Source of the DNA: Chinchilla lanigera
Lineage: Eukaryota > Chordata > Mammalia > Rodentia > Chinchillidae
Direction: 5' to 3'
Assembly (NCBI RefSeq): GCF_000276665.1
Contig: NW_004955470.1
Span: 346,365-410,364 of the forward strand
DNA length: 64,000 nucleotides
This document shows positions 1-10,957 of the stretch, in pieces (within the stretch, counting starts at the first letter, position 1; every line of letters starts with the position of its first letter). A program made the translations under genes and the position numbers. Below the pieces are notes generated by a model, which saw only the letters and a program-made list of their open reading frames with translations, made no database searches and had not been told where the DNA came from.

Positions 1-145
1 TATGTCAATGATAGAGCAAATATATTAGATATGAAAACACTTGTATGATAAGGAAATTATTTTCAAGTATCATTTTAATGTAATTAAATTTCAGAACTTC
101 TTCTGAATGGCATCTCTCACCAAGCCAGGAGTTATACTTTGCATT

Positions 146-152
<7 letters not shown>

Positions 153-178
<26 letters not shown>

Positions 179-254
179 CTGGTACCGGGAACCGAACTCA
201 TGACCTTGCGCTTGCCAGGCAGGCACTTTGCCGCTGAGCTAAATCCCCAGCCCC
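153..254 (-). mobile_element. ID-type SINE (tRNA-derived)
   Basis: A poly-T run is followed by the reverse complement of an ID element: GCTGGGGATTTAGCTCAGCGG (A-box region) and a B-box-like GAGTTCGGTTCCCGG on the minus strand. It is flanked by a 16-bp target-site duplication, CTTTGCATTCCATTTT, at 137-152 and 255-270. The intact duplication and low divergence suggest a fairly recent LINE-1-mediated insertion. Confidence 0.93.
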
Positions 255-270
255 CTTTGCATTCCATTTT

Positions 271-779
271 AAGACATATTTCATCCGTGATTTAATATTC
301 TAACCTTTTGTATTATTTCATTTTTAGTAATATATTTATTTCCTGTTAAGATGTCTATAACACTCAGATGACTCATAGTTGGTCATGAAGATAGTAAGCA
401 AGTGATCCTTTAAATGAAAGGAAATCATATATTTTCTTTTTGTCATAAAACTTTATGGGATTTCCAAAGATTGAAATGTGAACATTTTTCATTAGGGAAA
501 TTATTTTTATTCAGATCGGGTGGACTTCTAACAAATCAAAAAACATGTACTAATACAATTTCTTATTTTAAGTATTGCTGTGCTTTCATCTTATATAGTT
601 CAGAGAGATTTGGAGGAAATATTTTTCTATTGGGTGAGAAAATTACAGGTCCTGAGAATTATATGATGTCAGATTTCTAGTAGTTACTCAAGTGATAAAG
701 CTGACTTCAGCAAATACAGAATTTGGGCCTGTGAACTTAAGACCAACACAGATTTTCAGGAATGGAATTTAAGGCGCAG
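271..779. other. V-upstream flank, no gene
   Basis: No coding feature is seen. The right part (about 636-760) aligns by eye with the sequence just before the V-upstream module at about 19190-19280 and 40990-41080, sharing words such as ATGTCAGATTTCTA and CTTCAGCAAATA. It therefore looks like the 5' flank of a Vkappa segment lying beyond the left edge. Confidence 0.5.
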
Positions 780-1170
780 GGCTACAAAGGGGGCCTTGCA
801 CCAGTGCTGAGGCCAAGACTGCACTGCTGAGAGCTGCCAGGCTCCGGCTCTGGGCTGAGGAGGAAGCAGCTGCTGTCCTGAGCCACGAGGCAGAGCACCC
901 AGCAGGACCAGAAGTGCTGCCCATGGGTTGCTTGCCAGAGATCCAGGGGAGGAAAGTGACCAGCGCCCACGGGTGCTTTTGCAAGCTGAGAGCCAGGGGA
1001 AGAGTGTGAGAGACCCGGACCACAGAGGAGGGGCCGGCAGCTCTCAGCACTGCTGTCACTGGTACTGAAGCTCAAGAACAAGAACAGCGTCAGCACAGTC
1101 CCTTTCCCACATCTCATCTCACTCAGCCTCCTTCTGCTCAGCAAGGGAAGGAGAACCTGTGAGTCGCACG
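780..1170. repeat. V-upstream module, copy 1
   Basis: This stretch resembles modules at 6881-7170, 19281-19638, 30250-30570 and 41085-41183/47806-48040. Shared words include GAGGAAGCAGCTGCTGT, GACCACAGAG and CAGCTCTCAGCACTGCTGT. In the other copies the module lies about 1.3 kb upstream of a V leader exon. Overlapping open frames here have no recognisable domain and are not annotated as genes. Function unknown. Confidence 0.6.
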
Positions 1171-1360
1171 CGTACACGACGCGCCTGTGCCTGGGCTGTC
1201 TCTGCTCCCCCTCTTCTCTTTTACTGCACAGCGCGGCTGCGCTCCGGCCGGCACCACCGTCCTGCACCCGGTTCTGCGAGTCCTCGCCCTGCAGCCTCCT
1301 CAGCCCTGCTGCCGTCGTCCCACATCCTCGACACCTGTTACACAACGGAGAAACCCTCGT
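1160..1360. other. CpG-rich patch
   Basis: A short stretch is dense in CG dinucleotides (for example CGCACGCGTACACGACGCG), in a window that is otherwise CpG-poor and AT-rich. Part of it aligns with a CpG-poorer paralogue at about 9525-9630. It may be a less decayed remnant of an ancestral GC-rich repeat end or a small CpG island; no gene start can be assigned. Confidence 0.5.
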
Positions 1361-2070
1361 GAATTTTCATTTCAAAGAGGGATGATGAGTGATATTTTTA
1401 AGTGATAGGAAAAATATGATGTTCTATTTCCCTAAGTTTTTGTTGTTTTTGAGGATATGATGATGTTTAATAATATTTTCATAATTTCAAGTTAGGAAAT
1501 TTACAGCTATTTGTTTTCCCCTGTCTTTGTCATTGTACTTTAACAGATGGTATGATGAATGCTTTTTCAAAACTTAACTTTAATTTTCACTCTTTTGTTT
1601 GTAGATAGAATCAAATTTTATTTTTGTGTACTGTTTTTTGAATCTGTTGATTTGCTGCTTCTACTGTTAATACTCCTCGTTGGCTGTAGACTGATTTTTA
1701 TTTTCTGTCTGCATAGCCATTTTGTCTGTGAATTTTGATAGTGTTTGTACTTCCTTTTTAGTTACTGTGATTCTTACTGTACCCACCTTATTGCATTAGG
1801 CACTCCTGTATACCTTTAAAGGCTTTCTTGCAATAGAATGGATACATACTGCTCTCACTGGCAAGGTCCTTGCTCCTGTCCTGGCTTGTAGAACTAAGTC
1901 AGGGGAGAAATGCAAGAGTCCAGTGGAAATCATCACAGTGGAAATCTTTTCAGCACTGCCTCATTCATAACCTCATGTGTTCCACTAGATTAAGCAGAGA
2001 AGGTGAGAAGCTGTGCAGACGCTCTAGCAGCTCTCTATACGGGAAGTAGCTGGCATGAGCAAAACGCAAC
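1361..2070. repeat. Paralogous block (with 9630-10440)
   Basis: Non-coding sequence that aligns in order with 9630-10440: TTTTCATTTCAAA, then CATAATTTCAAGTTAGGA versus GGAAATTTCAAGATAGGA, then a stretch ending near CTAAGTCAGG versus CTAAGTTAGG. This copy lacks the SINE found at 9654 in the paralogue. No gene seen. Confidence 0.6.
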
Positions 2071-4080
2071 AAAATTCTCACAGAGGTTTTAGTTACACAA
2101 TGAATCGCTGTGCAGTGCCTCCCAATATACTGAGAATTGCAACAAATTGCAAAATCTTAAAGTCTAGATCATTTGGGGTGAAATAAAAGTCTGTCAGTAG
2201 CTCAGTGCCAACAAACTGGGTTAGTTCACCATGGGCCAAGTCATATTCACTTAGGTGAGGAGTTGGGAAGCCTGCCCAGGTTTCTGCTGGTACTAGGCTA
2301 CATTACCTCTAGCACTCTGACTACACCTGCAGGTGAGAGTGACTGTAGCTTAGCAGACACAGAGAGGAAAGAGTTTATAGCATCACAATTTCTCCCGTTG
2401 TATCTGAGATGGGAGATAAAACATAAAACTTACCAGAGTTATCTACATCAGAACTTTTGAGATCCCAATAGAGACAAACTGCTTGAAATACAGAGACCTT
2501 CAGTAGTCTGTGCTTCAAGAGCAGCAGGATCAGATCACATGATCCCACAATAGTGAGAGAGTTTTCACAGATGTGTAGAGCCCCCCCCCCCCCGTGTTTC
2601 CCTCATCTGGATGCGACACCACTGGGAGGCAGAGGAGCAGAGCTGTGCTTCCGTGGTTCAGTCTGGCCCCTATTGGAGTAGACCTGCCCCACAGTTCAGC
2701 CACAGGCATTGATATAGGCTATTACTGCAGGGAAGCCTGCCAGGAGCATGCAAAGTGCGAGTGTCCAGGTGAGCCGGGCTCCTCTTGCCTCCTCTTGGTA
2801 CATACACTGGAACAAACCTTGCCAAATTCCTCATCGCTCAGGCTGATGTTGCATTTTCTCTTCTCTGATCACATAATTTAATTTTTGTGTCCTCCAAACT
2901 GAACTGTACACTCTGCCAGATGGAGTTTGGCACAATCTGTGTAGAAATAAATAAACGTCTCAGGTCCCATTTTTCTCATTATAACAACAACATTCCCAGA
3001 TATTTCCTTCAGTGTGTGGTTGGACTGGGTTAAAAGAAGAGCTGATCAAAATTTATATTCCACGCATGCCTTTCCTTTCCTCTTCAGTGATGTTTACCAA
3101 GTGCCCCAAATACCTGAAACTCCAGAGAAATTATTAAAGACAAAGAGTCAGTGAGACTCAGCTGTATAGATTAGAAGGAAATAGGCTCTGAATCCTGAGA
3201 GAAAGACATCATTCCCCTGAGGACTTCCCATCAATCTGCCCAGACTCAGGCTCCCCTCACCTCCCCAACCTGGGAAACCTATTCTCATTGTCCTCGTCAG
3301 CATGGAACCCACTTTAGGTTTCTCCTGTTTTCTTTGGTCTCATGCGCATTGGATACATTAGCTGGTAAGTTACACAGTGAATGTTGTGTATCCTTTCCTT
3401 CTCAAACACAAATGTGCTGACTATAAGAGAAAACAAACCAGACACATTATATGAGCATCTTCCCCACATCTGGTAGGACAGTAGTTTATATCAACCTTGC
3501 TGGACTAATACCGGGTTCCTTCTTTCCTATAAGGACAGGTGTACTTGCGACATGATGAAATCCTGAGCATATAAACTTTTATTCTCCTCTTTGCTCTAAG
3601 TAAGTTCCTTGGACTAATGCTAAACCATGTGGAATGTCCAGACTCTGAGCAATGTGTTGAGTAAATTCCAAAGGGTATTTGGGTTGTAAACATGATGCGT
3701 AAAGAAACATAATGCACATATCAGGGAATAATCATTGCTTCCACATGTTGGACTTGACCCACAGTAATTAACCTGGTCACTGTTGCTAGGTGGATCTGCT
3801 CACTGACACATGGTAAAGCATCTGTTTAGTAAGCCCTGGGTGTTATTACTTGCAAGGCAGATGATTTGAAGTTCCATTAGACATGCCATCTTCAGTTACA
3901 TGTAATTCAGTTGTAGAGTCCATGCATGCATTTCCACGTTTGATGGCCTCACATTTACCCATGGGGCTCCCTGAAAAGTTTGGGAATGGAGGATAACTGA
4001 ACTATGTGTGTACCACTGAGACCACTGACAGCACCATGCTTAGTGATGTGCTTTAGACTGGAGTTTTATCAGAAAGCCTT
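2071..4080. other. Intergenic, nothing recognised
   Basis: About 2 kb with no V segment, RSS or recognisable gene. It contains a poly-C run at about 2581-2594. Short open frames lack domains and are treated as chance. Confidence 0.5.
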
Positions 4081-5098
4081 GTTTGCCCAACTTGGACCCT
4101 GAAAAGGAAAATTTGAAGCAGTTACCCAAATTTTTTTTTGTTTTTTAATTTTAAATCTGATTAATGGGGAGAGATTGTTTCGCTTTTGTTTTGTCAAGGA
4201 AGTTTTCTCAAGTGTATAGTGATATGAAACTCCTACTGTGAGCTTCTATATATATCATGTAATACCCTCTTATTTTCAATGCAGTGCATGACTTAATAAT
4301 ATTGCAGGATATGATCCGGTACTCACAGACAATATATGGAAACATATTCAGGCATATTTGGGTCCCCTAACTAACTAGAAAAACCCTGACACCTGTGGCA
4401 ACTTGGATCAACCTGTGCTGTCAGTTATCAACCCCCAATATCACTATTATTCTGAAAGAAATTTCTCATATCCACTTTTCCTCCTACACTTTGCTGTAGA
4501 GCTGACTACATAGAGGCCAATGTAGGCGTTCTCAAGGACTGAGCAGGTTCAGTGATTATAGAAATCACTAGGTAGATATAGGATCAGAGGTGAGAGTTGA
4601 AAGCTCACAAGAAGAGCTGCTTCAGGTAAGTGACAGAATCATAACAGTACTCCTGGTTTCCCTCCACAGCCTTAAGATCACAGTTAGGTGGCTCATTCTG
4701 TGGTGCTACTACAATCTGGGGGAACCAGAGAACTCTCCATTCCTAGTATCCGCTGCTCTGAGCACCTCAGGACAGTGAAAGCTGTAGTTAGATTACAATT
4801 CATTGTATTAGAAGAATGCCTGGCGGAGTGTCTTGAACAGATTTTCTTTGGTTCACTGAGTTCCAAATGATTCCACAACATGAATCCACAGTTATCATAT
4901 CTTTATATTAAGAAAGTGTTTGATATTCAGGGCTGCTGGGTCTGAGGTGAAGGAAAGGCAAGGATGGTGTTGGAGAAAATCTTGGGCCCCTCTACCAAAT
5001 CATCCAGTGACCTTCAAAGCCTGGCTGCATCTAGAAAACATTTTCAGAGGAACAAGGGCAGCTGGGCAGCTCAGCCTCACACTTCTTCTCTCTTGGGA
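4081..5098. repeat. V-A 3' flank
   Basis: Downstream (3') flank of V-A. It aligns with the 3' flanks of V-C (about 16480-17400) and V-E (about 38290-39210): TTTTGTCAAGGAAG, AACTAGAAAA followed by CTGACACC, and CAAAGCCTGGCTGCATCTAG. It resembles V-C/V-E here more than V-D, although the V-A coding exon is of the V-D subtype. Confidence 0.55.
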
Positions 5099-5126
5099 GG
5101 TTTATGTCATGGCTTGTGTCACTGTG
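5099..5126 (-). promoter_or_regulatory. V-A recombination signal (12-RSS)
   Basis: On the minus strand the heptamer CACAGTG (5120-5126) directly follows the V exon. A 12-bp spacer (5108-5119) and the nonamer ACATAAACC (5099-5107) follow. The heptamer is consensus and the nonamer is close to ACAAAAACC. RAG would pair this with a 23-RSS on a Jkappa. Confidence 0.95.
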
Positions 5127-5605
5127 GGAGGGTAACTGCTACCCTGTTGACAGTAATAAGTTGCAACATCTTCAGGCTGCAGGCTGCTGATGGTGAGAGT
5201 GTAATCTGTCCCAGACCCACTGCCGCTGAACCTGGATGGGACCCCAGACTGCAAATTGCTTGCAGCATAGATCAGGAGCCTGGGAGCTTTCCCTGGTTTC
5301 TGCTGATACCAATTTAAAGCATTATAAATGTTCTGACTGGCTCTGCAGTTGATGGTGACTCTGTCACCTAGGGATGCAGCCAGTGAGGATGGAGTCTGGG
5401 TCATCTGGATGTCACATCGCACACCTGACATGGGAAACATAAACACAAAGGTCCACAAAATCAATCAGGCTATAAAAAAAACCTCTCTGAAGAGCCCAGC
5501 TGCTCTGACCACAGTGGGCTGAGGAAATCCCCGGTGCTGCCCTGCCTTACCTGGGAGCCAGAGCAGCAGGAGCCCCAGGAGCTGAGCAGGGGCCCTCATG
5601 TCCAT
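5127..5605 (-). CDS. IGKV: Vkappa segment V-A, IGKV1-like, intact
   Basis: Immunoglobulin kappa light-chain variable segment, used after joining to Jkappa in developing B cells. The leader exon (5551-5605, 55 nt) starts [18 protein letters not shown] and ends in a GTAAGG donor. A 125-bp intron follows. The V exon (5127-5424, 298 nt) begins after a TGTCAG acceptor and completes the signal peptide with GVRC. The mature domain starts [17 protein letters not shown]. It has both disulphide cysteines (INCRAS in FR1, YYCQQ at the end of FR3), the core Trp (LNWYQQKPG) and FR3 [18 protein letters not shown]1 is QNIYNALN and the germline CDR3 is QQGSSYPP. There is no stop or frameshift, and the promoter octamer and RSS are in place, so it looks functional. 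Family call is by IGKV1 hallmarks; the orthologue is not assigned. Confidence 0.95.
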
Positions 5606-5687
5606 GCTGTGTCCTGACTGGGACTGAGTCCTGCGCAGCATGTGAGCAGATTAATAAATCTTCAGGACAGTGGTTGTGAGCTTGAAC

Positions 5688-5695
5688 ATGCAAAT
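5688..5695 (-). promoter_or_regulatory. V-A promoter octamer
   Basis: ATTTGCAT on the coding (minus) strand, 83 bp upstream of the leader ATG. This is the OCT1/OCT2 site of Vkappa promoters. A TATA-like AT-rich stretch (GATTTATTAAT) lies between octamer and ATG. Confidence 0.92.
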
Positions 5696-6880
5696 GAACA
5701 GAGGTTAAGTGAAGCTGGGCACAGCTTCAAGGCTACCTCCTGTCAGTTATTCAGGACAGGCTAAGGGACTCAAACCCAGGGAAGGCCAGGCTAGCTCAGA
5801 TTTGATGCAGACAGTGTTTCTGAGGGGAACAATAATGCGATGCGTGATGCCCTACACTATTTCTGGTTCTACCCTGCAATCATTTGCTTCTGTCTTGTTT
5901 ATTATGCACAATTCTATGGCAGTGTCATTTGGAGGTGGAAGCAGTTAAAGGAAACAAGGGAAACAATATATTATGCTAAAAATGTAAGAGGAAATATGAA
6001 GATAATAACAACTTTTGCACTATTTGAAGTGGTTGAGGTATCTCTAGACATGGATTCAAAATGCCTAAAATGCCTTTCTAGGATACACCAAATATATTTT
6101 GAAGCTCTTTGTGTCCCAGTCTCCCCAGATACAGACACAAGATACTCTCTGTGTTCTTAATGAGATCAAAGTCCCTCCAAGTTTCTTCCTATAAATTTAC
6201 AAGTATTTACCAGGCAGCATGAGACACTCTTTCAGTCGATAAACAGAAATCAGAGTGATGCAGAATTTACAATTTGTGTAGCATTTTGATGATAGCAGAA
6301 AACTTTCAGACTTTTGATGTTTTTCCCTTTTCCTTTTGACATCATATAGAATCTTTATAGAATGTTTGGCCTAACACCTGGTGTCCTCACTAGGGCTTCA
6401 ATTTCTCTGAGCATCAAGTATTTAAATAACTATTCCCAGGAGAAATTTGGGCAAAACTCATTACCATGTTGTTTTTAGGGAGACCCAGATAATTCACGAT
6501 ACCTGTCCACTCACTTCATTCTTCTTTACTCTTATTTCTCAAATGATCATTTGTGGATCACAATCTTACACCAGGTGTATTCTGGAAGAGGCTTATTGCC
6601 CTTGCCATGTGTACTGAGACAGAGCTGGTGCATAGTAAACCAAAGAGAAGCTGTGATGGTTGTAGAGTTGACATTTACAAACATCTGCTTTAATTTACTG
6701 GTGATTTTTAAAGCGTTTAGTTAGATGGGCTAGGCAGATCTGAAGAAAACATTTATCTATCCAGGGTGCTATAAGCATAGCCCTGATGAAGATATGAACT
6801 ACATTTTATAGTTACTCAGGTACAGGGCTGACTTGTGGAAATAAGGTGTGTGGACTTGAGGGAACAGAGACCTCTGGCTG
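5696..6880. repeat. V-A 5' flank
   Basis: Non-coding, closely similar to the V-D 5' flank at about 29020-30250. Shared words include TTCAGGACAGGCTAA, CAATTCTATGGCAGTG and AAGTATTTAAATAA. This supports V-A and V-D being products of the same duplication lineage. Confidence 0.7.
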
Positions 6881-7170
6881 TGAAATTGAGGAAGAGTTAT
6901 GGAACAGAGGCTTCAAACCAGGGCTGAGATCAGACAGCTGCAGGCTGGGGAGGAAGCAGCTGCAGTTCTGAGCATGTGGCTGAGGACCAGAGAAAGAAAG
7001 TGCTCCACACCACTGATGCTGAACCACAGCAAGCCTGAGAGGCCAGGAAAAGTATCTGAGAAAGCAGGACCACAGAGCTGGGTCCAGCTCTTCTCAGTGC
7101 TGTTCTCACTATCCTGAGGGATAAACGACAAGAGGAGCATCAGTAAATGTCCCATCCCAGAGTCCTGTCT
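6881..7170. repeat. V-upstream module, copy 2
   Basis: Recurring module about 1.3 kb upstream of the V-A leader. It contains GGGGAGGAAGCAGCTGCAGT, AGGCCAGGAAAAGT, CAGCTCTTCTCAGTGCTGTTCTC and GAGTCCTGTCTCAG. The closest match is 30250-30570, upstream of V-D. No protein-coding signature and no known family recognised. Confidence 0.7.
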
Positions 7171-8616
7171 CAGTTAGACACTGTTCTGCCAAAAAAAATA
7201 AGGAACTGGCAAATGCATGCATACATTATAAGTCTATTATGTTTCCATAATAATATGAGTGTTAAAGACATACATGGATAATTTATTATATCAATATTTG
7301 ATATATCTTTTTAACTTCTGGCAAACCCAAGGTAAACGTGGAGGACACACAATGGTTGCATCTCCACCTTTCCTTCCCCACTGACAGACTGGGCATCCTG
7401 AAGCACAGACCCTGCCCCAATACCTGTGGAGCATGCAGCCCACTCTGGAAGTAGAACTGGGACATTGAAGTGACGTCACATCCGGTTTCCCCTGCTCACT
7501 TCCTGCCCCTCCTCCATGGGACACACCCTGTCCTCCTCTTTGCTGAATGGAGCCCCCAGTGTGCTCTGTTTCAACCTCCTCCGAACCCACAAGGCCACTT
7601 CAGCCTGACCGCACACGGCTGCTGCACCTTCAGGACGGCAGCATGTCCTTTCCAGCATGCACTTGCCCAGTACTGACCCAGGGCTCAGCCTCTGCTTCTT
7701 GACTCTTCCTGGAAGTTTCATGTTCACAGGCTGTAGCTACTGAAGATCAGAAAGAAATAGAAACTATTCAGAAAACATCACATGGAGCAGATGTGGCCCC
7801 TGTGGACAATCTCGGCAAGCTCTTAAGGGCTCCCTGTTGAGAAGGGAGCAGTGGCTCCTTTGTGTCCTCAGTCTTCTTAACATCAAGCCGCTGGGCTTCA
7901 CTTATAATAGGGTTTCCTCGCCATTTAATGGCAGATTTGGGACATTGCACTTTATAGAATTCTCTGGTGCCCTGTTACCAGTATGATCTGTAAATATACT
8001 CTCATGACTCCCATAACACTTCAACAATTCCCAGTTCAGATTCTTTGAGAGACACAATCAGTTGTCCAAACAACTGATTCTTAGGACAAAAGATGATCAG
8101 TTTACTCTACATTCTGAAAAGCGAGTTGTCATAAGACAGTTAAAACTGTAGGTTGTATAATCCACATGGCAGTCTCAACATGCAGTTTGGGAAAGTGTTT
8201 GGGCCCTGAGCATCCAGGGGACATCCTCTGTAGGATGTGAAGAGAAACTCAGGGCTCTAGGTCTGGATCTGTGAACACAGCCTCATTCTTCCCATCCCCA
8301 AACACTTTTCAAATATGACTAGGAGAAAACCACCTAGGCAAGGCTTCTTTGCAGACCTTCCATGCTCAGTAGATGTGGAGGCAGGTGGGGAGCTGAGACA
8401 GCAGAAGGTCCCTGGGGCACTGTGCTCCATGAGTCCCCCCCGTCTCCCCACCTCATCCCAGTCTGCATAGTGTGTTAAGGAAGTGAGCAAGTTGAACTCC
8501 AGCCCCCAGAGAGTAACCCAGCACATGGGTGTTGTTTTATTGCTAGCCCCTAGAACACCAGGGACCCACAATGTTGTTTTGTTTCTAAATCCTAACACAT
8601 CACAATGTTACCTCAT
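7171..8616. repeat. Paralogous intergenic block
   Basis: Parts align with 30570-31460 and about 32080-32163, for example CACATCCGGTTTCCCCTGCTCACTT-like sequence, CAGAAAGAAATAGAAACT and ACACATCACAATGTTACCTCAT. The middle (about 8050-8480) has no clear counterpart. No gene seen. Confidence 0.55.
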
Positions 8617-8966
8617 GGCAGGAACTTCTAAATGGACAGATGATGTTAGACAAAAGCGAGAAAGATGGTTTTTAATGGTGGCAAGAGGAACTCTCTCTGC
8701 ATAGCATGTCCTTTGATCCACACAGATGAACTCAAATTGAAGACCTAATGAGCTCTCTTGTGAGCCAGGACAAACAGATCATGAAAGGCATATGCTAAAG
8801 GGGAAGAGGACAGAACAGAAACAAAACTCAGTGTTAGAGACAGTTAAGTCCAATTCTACGGAATGTTTTACAATTTGGTCTTTCAGCAGTGCACTATGGG
8901 CACTTAAGTAGAGACTCAGATCTGCTTCACTGGGTTCATTAGGAACATGGATTCATATTGAATCTA

Positions 8967-9050
8967 TTTTTTTTCCCATACTGGGAATCGAACTCATAGC
9001 CTCCTGCTTTCCAGGCAGGCACTGTGCCACTGAGCTAAATCCCCAGCCCC
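8967..9050 (-). mobile_element. ID-type SINE
   Basis: Reverse-orientation ID element (GCTGGGGATTTAGCTCAGTGG on the minus strand) with a short A-tail. The target-site duplication TCATATTGAATCTA is at 8953-8966 and 9051-9064. Confidence 0.92.
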
Positions 9051-9653
9051 TCATATTGAATCTAAACATCATTTTCTTTTATGTAATATTATTTAACTTC
9101 TGTTGTTTTTACATTAGCCTATGTGTGAATCAACTATATAATAAATAAATGAATTGTATGATACACCTAAATGTCATGTATAGTGCCAATGCACAAATTT
9201 TACTACATTTAAGAGCATCAACAAATGTTATATACTACTCTGCAATTTTATTAATTCTCTTGAATGCTATGTGGTCATGGACTGTGACATGCACTTGTGG
9301 TTTCTGAAAATAATTGAGGGTGGATGTTTTCTTGAATCATTGCTTGACATGCATATGCATCATAGATGCAGCATGATATTTGAAAAGCAATTACTTTCTG
9401 CTTGGCCCTGTAGTGTCATCTGTGTCATTGTAACTGTGGTGTCACACCCAGTCAAATGTGTCGACTTCTCTGTACACTCACTTCTGTTCCCCTGGATATT
9501 TCTGTTGCCCTGACCCCAGCAGTGTAGTCCTGCACCTGGTACTGCTCCCCAGCGCTGTTGCTGACTCAGGCCTCATACGGAGGTTGTGCTCTATGCCTTG
9601 ATTTGGAAAACACAAGAGCAGCTGATAATTTTTCATTTCAAAACTGTGATGAT

Positions 9654-9744
9654 GGGCTGGGGTTTAGCTCAGCGGCATAGTGCCTGCCTGGCAAGCGCAA
9701 CATCATGAGTTCGATTCTCAGTACTGGAAAAAAAAAAAAAAAAA
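9654..9744 (+). mobile_element. ID-type SINE
   Basis: Plus-strand ID element starting GGGCTGGGGTTTAGCTCAGC and ending in a 17-A tail, flanked by imperfect copies of TGTGATGATG / AGTGATGATG. The paralogous block at about 1369-1390 lacks it. Confidence 0.92.
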
Positions 9745-10957
9745 CCAGTGATGATGAAGAATGATTTTAAGTCAATGTCAGTCTATGGTAAATTGCATTA
9801 TTTCTCAATCTGAGGTTTTCTATCATTGAAATCGTTATAAGACTTCAATCTGCTTTGTTTTACATAATATTTGGGAAATTTCAAGATAGGAGGCTTACAT
9901 ATATATTTTTATTCTGTCCCGAATTTTTATAAGTGTGACTGTATTATAAATGCTTTCTTCAAATAACTTTAGCTTTTTTTCTGTTTTTGGTGTATGAAAT
10001 ACATTTCCTTTTTGTGTGTTTTTTGTCAATCTGCTGATTGGTTGTGTGTATTGTCTATGCTCCTAGTTTCACGTTAGGTTGCTTTTTCGTTTCTCTCCAC
10101 ATAAACTTTTCATCTGTGAACTATGACAGTGCTTGTGCTTCCTTTCTAATTCTTCTTACATCCACCTTGTAGCTTCAGGCATCAGTGTACACTCTACAAG
10201 GCTTCCATGGGTTGGAGTCTGATCTAATGTCTGGCAAACATGTTACTCCAGATCTGGCCTGTGCAACTAAGTTAGGTAAAAAGTTATGAGACACAAGGGA
10301 AATCTCAGCAAATTCCTTTGCACAGCCACACATTTTCCACACTACTTAACTGAGGTGTGGGTAGGGGGGACTGAGCAGCCACTGGAGAAGATGGCTGTAA
10401 AGGAAGCAGCTTTTATGAACAAAACCTAAAGAATCCACCAGGTGTGGATGCTGCAGCTTTAGATTAATGGTGGAGAGGGCAGAAAACTGATGGGGACACT
10501 CTCTGTGGGCATCTCTCTAGTCTTTGACCCTGGGTTCTTGGACACAAATTTTAAGTGATTTGTGGTGTGTTTCAAGTTTCACGGTTACTTTTTATTTGCT
10601 GCTTTGTCACACTGATGCCCATGACCGTCACTGCAGATATCATCACTGCAGTGGGTCTGCACTAGAATGATCTCTGTGCATCTGCAGAAGGAAATCAATA
10701 TATAAAGGCTCACAGCCCTCAGTTTTGTAATGAATTATAAAGTAAAGTGCAAGTATAAATTATAGTTACCAAGATCATGGGGCCTTTGCATAACTATAAA
10801 CAGATCAATGGATTGGAGTCTACAAATGAACTACTGAAATTGGAGTGAAATTTTGACAATATACAGGCAACTCAATACAGTGAAAATATCATCTGACCTT
10901 CACACTCACATGAGAAAAGTTGGATTTAGATTCTGACCTCATAGAAAACACAAGCAT

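Larger units (their letters stand above)
8617..10957. other. Left-copy segment missing from right copy
   Basis: About 2.34 kb present here but absent at the paralogous position 32161-32163, where CCTCAT runs directly into TTAATCAAAATGGA. It holds two SINEs and the block paralogous to 1361-2070. No V segment or other gene recognised. Confidence 0.65.

Noticed and set aside
782..1345. 187-codon minus-strand open frame
   Set aside because: Low-complexity composition, no domain, and it overlaps a repeated module and CpG-rich patch. Paralogous modules do not keep the frame.
2594..2881. Plus-strand frame with a GYYC sequence resembling the end of a V exon
   Set aside because: No FR1-FR3 pattern, no Trp in context, and no RSS after the Cys. 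Treated as coincidence.
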